Of a stretch of 6,466 nt of DNA, positions 1 through 5,865 are shown in pieces. The translations under genes were made by a program, and so were the position numbers. This stretch comes from JBFFMO01 sp037968515 (GTDB lineage Bacteria > Myxococcota_A > Bradymonadia > Bradymonadales > Bradymonadaceae). Location: contig JBBKVQ010000388.1 of assembly GCA_037968515.1 (NCBI GenBank), positions 1 through 6,466 on the forward strand, given 5' to 3'. The notes below the pieces were generated by a model. The model saw only the letters and a list, made by a program, of their open reading frames with translations. It had not been told where the DNA came from and ran no database searches. Within the stretch, counting starts at the first letter, position 1; the number at the start of each line of letters is the position of its first letter.

Positions 1-995
1 GTCCCTGGCCTGCAATACGAGATGCACCCGTCGAAGGTGTCAAAATCGAGGCACTGAGTGCGGTCGGCGCACCAACTGCCAGCAGGCGAGCAGATATCGA
101 AAGCATCGGTTCCGGACACACTCTGGTCAGTGGTGCAAAGGCCTGTGCGCGGGGTGATAAACGGGCCACAAAATGAGCCAGGACCGCAAGAACCATTGGT
201 GAATGGATCGCACAGTGGGGTACAAACGCCAGGGGTTGCATTCGCAGTATTTCGGCGACAGTACAGGTCTTGCGCACACTCTGATAATGACGCGTCACAT
301 ACCGCGCCCGCTGTCTTGGCCCCTGCCGTGCGGCACAGGCCGAAATCATTATCAAAATTCAAGCAGGTGTCGGTTCCGCATTCGGCACTGGTCTCGCAAA
401 GACTTGGAACACAAGCAAAGTTGGGCTGTGGGTCACCGACGTCGATGCAATAAAATCCTACGGAACATGAAGATGCTGCGAATTCTTCGGTGCAGCTGTT
501 CAGACAGATGCCCTCGCCGTCGCCAGCATCGGCACAGGCAAAAGCGCCTTGCGTCGGCTTCGTGGGGTCACAGGCTGCTCCGACGGTCGAACAGTCAGGA
601 AGCTTGCAGCCATCAGCAGTGCAGGTCGCTGTGCCTTCACACACAGGATCACAAGCCGAGACACATGTCCCAGCCGAGCAAACTTGGTTTGCGGCACAAG
701 CGGGCAGGCATGGCACAGTGGTGGTCATATCAGTGGAGTCTTGATCCGAGCCAAGATCGACCGGATCTACGCTGCTATCAGAGCCCGCGTCATCTTGTGG
801 TACGTCCGGAAACGAGTTGTTACCGATTCGGTCTACGCACTCGCCCGACGACAAATCACAGGTCCCGGGAGAACATTCAGAATCGCTTGAACAAGGCGCT
901 TCTTCCACGTCGCCCGTTGCACAACTCGCAAGAACGAATCCGGCCAGTAACAGGTACCCCCAACGATACCCTCGATAACCAACACGGATCGTCAT
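1..995 (-). CDS. Cysteine-rich lipoprotein with acidic linker (3' end outside window)
   Basis: Reading back from ATG at 995-993, the frame stays open to the window edge for 331 codons with no stop. The product starts with Arg-containing residues (R4, R8, R11), a hydrophobic stretch (YLLLAGFVLA) and a canonical lipobox L-A-S-C with Cys25, so it should be a lipid-anchored exported protein. A small four-Cys module follows (C35, C41, C46, C53), then a Cys-free Asp/Ser-rich linker (about residues 60-93), then dense Cys modules. These include CVPSLC (195-200), C-x2-G-x2-C motifs (for example 270-276) and a final C302-x6-C309-x5-C315-x8-C324-x3-C328 block. That last block matches the C-terminal module of the two upstream paralogs, so the true end is probably only a few tens of codons past the left edge. 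The start is supported by GGAG five bases upstream and a candidate promoter. Function is unknown; a surface or adhesive role is only a guess. Confidence 0.87.
   Translation of the reverse strand, partial: MTIRVGYRGYRWGYLLLAGFVLASCATGDVEEAPCSSDSECSPGTCDLSSGECVDRIGNNSFPDVPQDDAGSDSSVDPVDLGSDQDSTDMTTTVPCLPACAANQVCSAGTCVSACDPVCEGTATCTADGCKLPDCSTVGAACDPTKPTQGAFACADAGDGEGICLNSCTEEFAASSCSVGFYCIDVGDPQPNFACVPSLCETSAECGTDTCLNFDNDFGLCRTAGAKTAGAVCDASLSECAQDLYCRRNTANATPGVCTPLCDPFTNGSCGPGSFCGPFITPRTGLCTTDQSVSGTDAFDICSPAGSWCADRTQCLDFDTFDGCISYCRPG
717..818 (-). other. Asp/Ser-rich low-complexity linker in the lipoprotein at 1-995
   Basis: Codons about 60-93 encode a Cys-free run dominated by Asp, Ser, Gly, Pro and Val (pattern DVPQDDAGSDSS, then further D-rich segments), ending in Thr residues before the first large Cys module. 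It separates a small four-Cys knot next to the membrane from the main repeat region. It probably acts as a flexible spacer. The paralog at 3929-5779 has an Asn/Thr linker in the comparable place. Confidence 0.7.
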
Positions 996-1000
996 ACCAA

Positions 1001-1004
1001 CTCC
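1001..1004 (-). promoter_or_regulatory. Ribosome binding site for the lipoprotein starting at 995
   Basis: GGAG lies five bases upstream of ATG 995-993 on the minus strand, a usual spacing. It decides the start, because the only other nearby ATG (1034) is in a different frame and does not lead into the lipoprotein. Confidence 0.55.
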
Positions 1005-1027
1005 AAGGCGCCCAAATGTGGGACGGA

Positions 1028-1056
1028 ATTGAACATCGTTTGTCCGGGTGTGTCAA
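1028..1056 (-). promoter_or_regulatory. Candidate sigma-70-type promoter for the lipoprotein starting at 995
   Basis: On the minus strand, a perfect TTGACA (1056-1051) is followed by a 17-base spacer and TTCAAT (1033-1028), which matches the -10 consensus at 4 of 6 positions. Transcription would start near 1021, giving a leader of about 25 bases. The box lies in the 83-base gap after the stop codon at 1079, where I see no U-tract terminator, so read-through from the upstream gene is also possible. The -35 region shares TTGACACA with the promoter of the 616-residue paralog. Confidence 0.4.
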
Positions 1057-1078
1057 ACACACGGCTAAAACTCACGTT

Positions 1079-3814
1079 CTAGAGCGGTAAACAGATGCCT
1101 AGATCGTTGACCAGCGGGCTGCAAACCAGCGGAGAAGGACAGGTTGAACGCTCGTAATTTCCGTCCACTGCCCGACCGGTGAACTGACAGAATCGGTAAC
1201 AAACATTGCTGCCGCCATCGACGGCGCAGATCGAATCTGGCCCACAGGACTCGCCAGGACGCGTACATGGCCCATTCACAGTCGCGGTTTCAACGATCGG
1301 CGCGCATGAGCCCACATCGGCGTTGTACGGGAAGTTGAACAAACAAGTCTGCCCTGCCCCACATGGGGTATCAGCCGCAGTTGCGTCGAACGGATTGCAT
1401 CGCGGTGTGCAGACTGACTCAAGCCCCGGGCCTCCCACATATTGCGACAAAAGTGAGGTCCCAAAACCGGTCTGAGAGGACCGTGGAAAGAGGCACTCGG
1501 CCGTAGCGACACAATCCGACGACCCGCAGGGGGCGCCGATCGGAATATCACCCGCCACACTGCAAAACGACGGCTCTTCCTGAGTGATAACGGTCATCCC
1601 GTCTGCGCCCGAAACCTTCAACGAAGCCACTGGCAAGCAGGCAGCCTGCCCCGCTGGACAGATCGGGTCCGTAAATCTAGTCGCATTGCACGCCGTCGCG
1701 CACTCGCCCATTTCAAACCCGTCGTAGCTGAGCGCGCGACATGATTGGTCTGGCTCACATTCCAAGGTCCCATTTGCCGGGTCGCCAAGCACACATAACG
1801 ATTCGCATCGGCCTCGTTTGATGGGATCAAATCCCGGCGAGGTTGAGCCAACTTCTGAGCAATGAAGCCCTTCGGCACAGCTGCCGTAAGTAGCCAGCGG
1901 CACACAGGATTGCCCCGGCTGCGCATCACCCAGTGGAACACACAGGTTCCCCCAGACGTCCGGACCGCTCACAAAATCTGGGCCACACCCCATCGATGCG
2001 CCCAAACATCCGCCTCCATACCCTTCGCTGCCGGACCCACAAGTCTGTCGGCACGCGCCGTAGGCTTCGTTTCCAAGCGGTACGCAGGTGTATCGAGGAA
2101 GGTCTGATGCGTTGACGGGATCGGAAATTTTCGAGAACACATGCAAGGCAGGAGGAAGGTCATCGGAGTCCACTGCCGTGCCGCTGACGTAGATAACGAT
2201 ATCCTCACTCACCGCGACTCCATTGAGCTCCGCCAACGCTAGAAACCGATCGTTTCGCGGCGTGCCAGGTGCAAACGCCAGCAAATCCCAATCACCCAAC
2301 GGCAAGTCGGCCCCTGTTGTGGTGCCTGAGAGCAACTCGATCTGGTTATTAGGAACCGAGAGATCGTCGCCTGTGGGCACTGCAATCAGGTCGATGGCAT
2401 CCCCGAGGTTAAGAACTTCGGCAGTCTGGGCATCGATCGTCTGGCGACGCGAGACAGCCAAAAGCGAATCGCTAACCAACGGCTCGTCATGCAAAACAAC
2501 TTCAAGCGATTTTCCGGCGACAAAACTGACAGACGACTCCACCAACGCTGGATCGGTTGCCGGGGCTCCTGCACGTAAAACGCGGATCACAGCCTGACCG
2601 CCCGGGACCGAGTACGACATCGCCGTTCGATCGCCCGCGGCGAGTGCGGGTGCCGTCAGGTTGCCATCAACATAGACGTCGATCGTGGCGGCGCGCGTTC
2701 CCACATAGGTGATCCAAAAATCGGCAGGAACGGCAGGCGGATTGGGGCAAGCCGTATCCCGAATGCCTTGATTGACCTGCGACACCGTCCCATCGGACTC
2801 AGTTGGAGCGTTGGTAATATTACAGACTGGCTGACAGCGCGAAATGGCTGGAATCCCAAGCGACGCAACGCCTTCTTGGTAGGTCGCGCACACATTCCCA
2901 TCCTGACAATTTCTAAGCGTGGGGTCGCATTCTTCAAAGGCCGCAATATTTCCTGCCGGGCCACACACGCCGTCGGTGGCATTCAACGCCAGACACGTCC
3001 TTCCCGCTCCGCAAGAGCCGACCTCGAATGGAGTACAGGTCACGTCGCAAAAACCAACTCCTGCTCCTGCCACACTTTCACTGGCAAGCAGGCAAGTTTG
3101 GTCGCCAGAACACGCAGCCGAATCAACACATGGTTGCCGACAAATCGCGTCGACACAGGCTAAACCCGCGGTACAGGCGCCTTCAAAACTGCCGATTTCA
3201 GTTGCAACATCAACACCCACGCATGACTCGCCGATGCCCTTAAGGCCTGCCGGAAAACAATATTTCGCCGAATTGTCCAACTCGGCGCAAGCCGCGCCAT
3301 TTTCGAAACCCGCGGTTCCGCCGTAGAGATCTTGGCATGTCTGCAGCCCCGCCACGATGCCTTCGCATTCTGAGGGCCGACATATGGTCTCTCGACAGGC
3401 GCCCTGCAAACAAACCTGACCGGTCGTGCACTCCCCGTCACTGGCACATGTGGCGTCACCACTGCTGGCAAGCCAAAAACATAAGGACCCGGCATCACAG
3501 GTTCCGCCCGCCTCGCAGTTATCAGCGCAAATCGGAGGTTGGGCGCCAAATCCGTCAAGGTCCACACACAGCGCCCCATCGACGATGGGCAGCGTCGGGT
3601 CGCACGTCACACCAGCAACGGCGCACTGATCGTCTGGGACTGCGCACACGCCTTCAATGCAGGTCTGTCCGATGACACATCCACCAAAACATGGAACAGC
3701 TTCACATGACCCGCTGACGCAAGACTCGCCGATGGCGCACCCGCCACAGTCATCGTCTGAACAGCCAAGAAACGTCGAAGACACGACGAACAACACCAAA
3801 AAAATTCTGATCAA
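1079..3814 (-). CDS. Large cysteine-rich lipoprotein with DUF4397-like insert
   Basis: A membrane-anchored exported protein of unknown function, 911 residues from TTG 3814-3812. That start has GGAGG six bases upstream. The frame also has ATG at 3832 and ATG at 3862 (927 residues), neither with a Shine-Dalgarno. Numbering here is from the TTG. A short signal peptide (IRIFLVLFVV) ends in a loose lipobox T-F-L-G-C with Cys18; Phe at -3 and Leu at -2 are unusual. Two tandem C-x2-C-x-IG-x2-C-x4-C units follow (about 23-40 and 42-57), then many Cys modules including CRPSEC (145-150). Residues 357-576 contain no Cys and resemble DUF4397 beta domains. A second Cys-rich half runs to the C-terminus. 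By hand count the mature protein has 76 Cys besides the lipidated one, 42 before and 34 after the insert. It is a paralog of both neighbouring lipoproteins. The stop is TAG at 1081-1079. Confidence 0.88.
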   Translation of the reverse strand: MIRIFLVLFVVSSTFLGCSDDDCGGCAIGESCVSGSCEAVPCFGGCVIGQTCIEGVCAVPDDQCAVAGVTCDPTLPIVDGALCVDLDGFGAQPPICADNCEAGGTCDAGSLCFWLASSGDATCASDGECTTGQVCLQGACRETICRPSECEGIVAGLQTCQDLYGGTAGFENGAACAELDNSAKYCFPAGLKGIGESCVGVDVATEIGSFEGACTAGLACVDAICRQPCVDSAACSGDQTCLLASESVAGAGVGFCDVTCTPFEVGSCGAGRTCLALNATDGVCGPAGNIAAFEECDPTLRNCQDGNVCATYQEGVASLGIPAISRCQPVCNITNAPTESDGTVSQVNQGIRDTACPNPPAVPADFWITYVGTRAATIDVYVDGNLTAPALAAGDRTAMSYSVPGGQAVIRVLRAGAPATDPALVESSVSFVAGKSLEVVLHDEPLVSDSLLAVSRRQTIDAQTAEVLNLGDAIDLIAVPTGDDLSVPNNQIELLSGTTTGADLPLGDWDLLAFAPGTPRNDRFLALAELNGVAVSEDIVIYVSGTAVDSDDLPPALHVFSKISDPVNASDLPRYTCVPLGNEAYGACRQTCGSGSEGYGGGCLGASMGCGPDFVSGPDVWGNLCVPLGDAQPGQSCVPLATYGSCAEGLHCSEVGSTSPGFDPIKRGRCESLCVLGDPANGTLECEPDQSCRALSYDGFEMGECATACNATRFTDPICPAGQAACLPVASLKVSGADGMTVITQEEPSFCSVAGDIPIGAPCGSSDCVATAECLFPRSSQTGFGTSLLSQYVGGPGLESVCTPRCNPFDATAADTPCGAGQTCLFNFPYNADVGSCAPIVETATVNGPCTRPGESCGPDSICAVDGGSNVCYRFCQFTGRAVDGNYERSTCPSPLVCSPLVNDLGICLPL
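2177..2719 (-). other. DUF4397-like tandem beta-domain region inside the large lipoprotein
   Basis: This covers residues 366-546, counting from the TTG start. The first unit has the family's characteristic feel: a hydrophobic strand (WITYVG), then ATIDVYVDGN, later SVPGGQAVIRVLRAG, and finally FVAGKSLEVVLHDE. The second unit (from about residue 450) is more divergent, with AIDLIAVPTGD, LPLGDWDLLAFAPG and DIVIYVSGTA in the matching strand positions. The whole 220-residue Cys-free stretch (2087-2746) is bracketed by C356 and C577. DUF4397 domains are known from exported bacterial proteins and have no settled function. The assignment is from remembered motif shape, not a profile search. Confidence 0.5.
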
Positions 3815-3820
3815 CTTCAG

Positions 3821-3825
3821 CCTCC
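3821..3825 (-). promoter_or_regulatory. GGAGG ribosome binding site pointing to TTG start at 3814
   Basis: GGAGG on the minus strand is followed by CTGAAG and then TTG (3814-3812), an ideal six-base spacing. Neither in-frame ATG upstream (3862 or 3832) has a purine-rich Shine-Dalgarno. Starting at the TTG leaves a compact 17-residue signal peptide before the lipid Cys. The argument against it is that only one Arg then remains in the n-region, whereas the ATG at 3832 would keep three basic residues. Confidence 0.5.
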
Positions 3826-3840
3826 ACAACATCCAGGCAC

Positions 3841-3869
3841 ATCGTAGGGATCCCCGTTCCATGAATCAA
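3841..3869 (-). promoter_or_regulatory. Candidate promoter for the large lipoprotein
   Basis: On the minus strand, TTGATT (3869-3864, 4 of 6 to the -35 consensus), a 17-base spacer and TACGAT (3846-3841, 4 of 6 to the -10 consensus, with the most conserved positions kept). Transcription would start near 3834. It sits just after the upstream gene's terminator, where a new promoter is needed. It overlaps the most upstream in-frame ATG (3862-3860), which falls in the spacer and so would not be in the mRNA. Confidence 0.45.
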
Positions 3870-3883
3870 AGCCCAAGAAAACA

Positions 3884-3909
3884 AAAAAGGCGCCCGAAGG
3901 CGCCTTTTT
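3884..3909 (-). terminator. Intrinsic terminator with UUCG tetraloop after the 616-residue lipoprotein gene
   Basis: A perfect GGCGCC/GGCGCC stem (arms 3889-3894 and 3899-3904) has, on the minus-strand RNA, a UUCG loop closed by C-G, the exceptionally stable tetraloop type. A5 precedes it and at least U6 follows, with more U-rich sequence beyond (3870s-3880s). It lies about 20 bases after the stop at 3929. The layout is symmetrical, so it could also stop plus-strand transcripts, but no plus-strand gene ends here. Confidence 0.93.
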
Positions 3910-3924
3910 AAGACCGAGGTCTTA
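3909..3924 (-). repeat. Perfect inverted repeat between stop codon and terminator
   Basis: TAAGACC-TC-GGTCTTA is a 7-base perfect inverted repeat starting five bases after the stop codon (3931-3929) and abutting the terminator's A-tract. In RNA it would fold as a 6-bp stem with a CUCG loop, giving two hairpins in series at the 3' end. It may protect the transcript or simply be the remains of an older terminator. It could also be a protein-binding site. Confidence 0.6.
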
Positions 3925-3928
3925 TGTC

Positions 3929-5779
3929 TTAGCGGCAAACACCCAGGTTGGCGCCTTCGCCGAACACTGCAGTGCATGTGCCTGTTGCACAGCCACGATT
4001 GGCCGCACCGAGTTCACAAACACGGATACACTGGTTGCCACCGGCTCCGCCGAGGCACATCGAGTTGGGTCCGCATGCTTTTCCAGGCTCAGCACAAGCT
4101 GCGTTTGCTGCTGTGTTAGCCATGTTCGTTCCAATGGTCTGGCAGATGCCTGTTCCGGCGCTGAACGTAAGGAAGTCGACACCACAAACCTGCCCTGCAC
4201 CACACTGATCAGCAGGTCCTGCGAAGGTACAAGCCTTCATGCAGACGCCTGCGCTGTTTGAGTCAGAAGTGTCTTCGAACGGCGAGATGCTGTACGAATT
4301 TGCGCAGACGGCTCCGCCAACACAGTTATTTGGCAATTGGGTTGGAACTGCACAGGCGCCGCCAAGTGCAACCGCACCTGAAGCGCTACAGAAGCCTGCT
4401 GCTGCTGCACCTTCTGGGAAGCAGTTCTGAAGGCCAGCTGGGCAGTCGGTGTCTGCAAACGGGGTATCGCACGAGACACCGCAGCGACCGAATGCGTATG
4501 CAGCGTTTCCAAGGGGGTCACATGTCTGACCATCACCACAAACAAGCAGTGGGTTCGGGATAGCAGCTTGGTCACAGAACGCTGCGCATGTTCCCATGTT
4601 GTTGCCACCGGCCAAGCAATACGAGCCTTCGGCACATTCACCAGGAGCACAAGCGTCACCAACAGCTTTGTCACCACCTGGCAAGCAGACGTGACGGACA
4701 CCGCGGAACGGTGAGCAGTTGAAGTTTTCGGCGGTGCAACGATCAGTGCCGTAATCGGCGACGTCGCACTGGTCAAGACAAGCGCCCGAGTTGGCTGATT
4801 CTTCGCCCGGATCGGACAGGTTGAAACAGTATTGCGATCCGTTGGTCGTTGGGCAGCTAGCATCCGAAGCCGTTTGTGAAGCAGCTCCGCCGTTACAACG
4901 GGCAACACAGCTCGCAGCGCCGTCACCAAAGCTGAGGCAAGTCAGACCACCAAGGCAACCCGACGAAGGGGTCACAAGGTTATCATTCATGTCGAAGGTG
5001 GCGGCCACGCATGCTCCGCCAGGACCGCTTGTTCCATTATCGTCAAGACAGATGCCGTCGGTCTCAGTGACAGCCAAGCAACCTGTGCCGGCTGGGCACT
5101 GATCGGTGGTGTAGGAGTCACAACCAACTTGGCAAAGGCCTGCGCCGGCATTGAGGAAGTCTGCATCGGTATCACCGACACATCGCTCTCCGTCACCGGT
5201 GCATGCTGCATCGTTGGCGCATACTTGCGTGCACTCGCCTTGGCAAAGCAATCCGCTCGCGCATTCGTCGATTTCTTCACATTCAACGCCAACTGTTTTC
5301 TCGCCAGCTGGGAGGCAGAGGAAGTTGTCATTCGTTGTGCCGAAGCAGAGGCCGCCGTTCGGGTAGTTGAATTTGTCGCATCCTGCGAAGTCTTGGAATC
5401 CAGCGCACTGCGAAGGAATACAAGCGGTGGCTCCACCCTGCTCAAGCGAAGCGCAAAGCTGGCCCGAGGTGCATGGGTAGGCTTCGTCATCTACTGGAGG
5501 CGTACATGCGCGAAGGCATTTCGCGCCAAGTCCGTCGTCCGCGCAAACGAAACCAGCGTTGGTGGCATCGCCAGCAACACAAGTTTGACCAACAGCCGTG
5601 CACTGTGTGGCGTTGTTTGTTGGCGTGTTCGTCGAATTATTATTCGTGTTCGTCGAATTATTATTCGTGTTGTTCGTCGAATTGTTCGTAGTGGTCTTTC
5701 CGTCGTCACCATCGTCACCGCAAGCGGCAGCAAGTGTGAACAAACCCACGAGGGCAAGTGTAGAGATCCGATTTAACAT
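3929..5779 (-). CDS. Cysteine-rich lipoprotein with Asn/Thr linker, 616 residues
   Basis: Complete gene from ATG 5779-5777 to TAA 3931-3929. AAGGAG five bases upstream fixes the start. The signal peptide MLNRISTLALVGLFTLAAAC ends in lipobox L-A-A-A-C with Cys20, so an outer-leaflet lipid anchor is expected. After an acidic stretch (GDDGDD) comes an Asn/Thr/Ser linker (about residues 28-58) built on a heptapeptide repeat. From Cys60 to the end are back-to-back Cys modules, many of the form C-x2-G-x2-C or G-x-C-x3-C, including CIPSQC (120-125). I count 65 Cys by hand, 64 apart from the lipidated one, which would allow 32 disulfides. The final module (Cys562 onward) is homologous to the end of the 911-residue paralog. 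The gene has its own promoter and terminator, and its strong translation signals suggest good expression. No catalytic motif is visible and the function is unknown. Confidence 0.93.
   Translation of the reverse strand: MLNRISTLALVGLFTLAAACGDDGDDGKTTTNNSTNNTNNNSTNTNNNSTNTPTNNATQCTAVGQTCVAGDATNAGFVCADDGLGAKCLRACTPPVDDEAYPCTSGQLCASLEQGGATACIPSQCAGFQDFAGCDKFNYPNGGLCFGTTNDNFLCLPAGEKTVGVECEEIDECASGLLCQGECTQVCANDAACTGDGERCVGDTDADFLNAGAGLCQVGCDSYTTDQCPAGTGCLAVTETDGICLDDNGTSGPGGACVAATFDMNDNLVTPSSGCLGGLTCLSFGDGAASCVARCNGGAASQTASDASCPTTNGSQYCFNLSDPGEESANSGACLDQCDVADYGTDRCTAENFNCSPFRGVRHVCLPGGDKAVGDACAPGECAEGSYCLAGGNNMGTCAAFCDQAAIPNPLLVCGDGQTCDPLGNAAYAFGRCGVSCDTPFADTDCPAGLQNCFPEGAAAAGFCSASGAVALGGACAVPTQLPNNCVGGAVCANSYSISPFEDTSDSNSAGVCMKACTFAGPADQCGAGQVCGVDFLTFSAGTGICQTIGTNMANTAANAACAEPGKACGPNSMCLGGAGGNQCIRVCELGAANRGCATGTCTAVFGEGANLGVCR
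5606..5698 (-). other. Asn/Thr/Ser linker of the 616-residue lipoprotein
   Basis: Codons about 28-58 encode almost only Asn, Thr and Ser, with one Pro and one Ala at the end. The segment sits between the membrane-proximal acidic residues and the first Cys module, so it probably holds the domains away from the membrane. Similar Asn/Thr linkers are typical of lipoproteins in some Myxococcota, which is the main basis for the lineage guess. Confidence 0.8.
5625..5687 (-). repeat. 21-bp tandem repeat encoding the Asn/Thr linker
   Basis: Two identical 21-base units (5625-5645 and 5646-5666; plus-strand unit gtgttcgtcgaattattatt followed by c) are followed by a third degenerate 21-base unit (5667-5687). 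The third differs by a 3-base insertion and a compensating 3-base deletion. Each unit encodes a heptapeptide such as NNNSTNT, so copy number can change without shifting the frame. Confidence 0.85.
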
Positions 5780-5784
5780 GAGTA

Positions 5785-5790
5785 CTCCTT
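5785..5790 (-). promoter_or_regulatory. Strong ribosome binding site (AAGGAG) for the 616-residue lipoprotein
   Basis: AAGGAG lies five bases upstream of the ATG at 5779 and is the strongest Shine-Dalgarno in the window. It settles the start, and that start places a complete signal peptide with lipobox at the N-terminus. Confidence 0.8.
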
Positions 5791-5795
5791 CAAAA

Positions 5796-5816
5796 TTCGA
5801 CTGACTTCAGTCCGAA
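5796..5816 (-). repeat. Leader hairpin upstream of the 616-residue lipoprotein
   Basis: On the minus strand, a perfect GACTGA-AG-TCAGTC inverted repeat (5812-5799) extends by three further pairs (TTC with GAA) across one bulged G, covering 5816-5796. With the promoter proposed at 5828-5856, it would lie within the first 30 bases of the mRNA and end five bases before the Shine-Dalgarno. It could stabilise the 5' end, tune translation, or act as a DNA operator. The sequence alone does not decide between these. Confidence 0.55.
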
Positions 5817-5827
5817 ATAAGGCGCGG

Positions 5828-5856
5828 AAGGTATTAGATGTAGGTATGTGTGTCAA
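5828..5856 (-). promoter_or_regulatory. Candidate promoter for the 616-residue lipoprotein
   Basis: On the minus strand, a perfect TTGACA (5856-5851), a 17-base spacer and a weak -10, TACCTT (5833-5828, 3 of 6). The following CCGCGCC is GC-rich. The start would be near 5821, giving a leader of about 40 bases. The box begins only nine bases after the U-tract of the rpsA terminator, where a new promoter is expected. Confidence 0.45.
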
Positions 5857-5865
5857 TTGAGTTAC

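Noticed and set aside
1..995. Frameshift or pseudogene in the left-hand region, where only short complete frames appear
   Set aside because: The minus-strand frame from 995 is open without interruption to the window edge. It looks broken only because its stop codon lies outside the window.
1048..1062. Inverted repeat GTGTGT-CAA-ACACAC between two lipoprotein genes, considered as a terminator
   Set aside because: It has a short stem with a three-base loop, no U-tract on either strand, and it overlaps the -35 box of the next gene, so it is not a convincing terminator.
203..1090. Open frame on the plus strand of 295 codons
   Set aside because: It lies antisense to the Cys-rich lipoprotein, has an Arg/His/Gln-rich, non-protein-like composition and no ribosome binding site, and runs across the promoter and gene boundary at 996-1079. 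Cys and Gly codons read backwards rarely give stops, which explains its length.
4237..4929. Overlapping 230-codon frame on the minus strand inside the 616-residue gene
   Set aside because: It is a shifted frame of the same DNA with no start signals and a Thr/Ala/Val-rich shadow composition. The main frame has the regular Cys spacing.
5625..5687. Direct repeats considered as a CRISPR array
   Set aside because: The units are contiguous with no unique spacers and encode a regular heptapeptide in frame, so this is a coding tandem repeat.
5129..5776. Open frame on the plus strand of 215 codons
   Set aside because: It is antisense to the 616-residue lipoprotein and its end is only the mirror of the Asn/Thr repeat (VRRIIIRVRRIIIR). 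The minus-strand frame has signal peptide, lipobox and Shine-Dalgarno.
1079..5779. EGF-like domains or MYXO-CTERM sorting signals in the Cys-rich proteins
   Set aside because: The Cys spacing does not follow the six-Cys EGF pattern, and the two complete proteins end in Cys modules (GICLPL, LGVCR) with no C-terminal hydrophobic segment plus basic tail.
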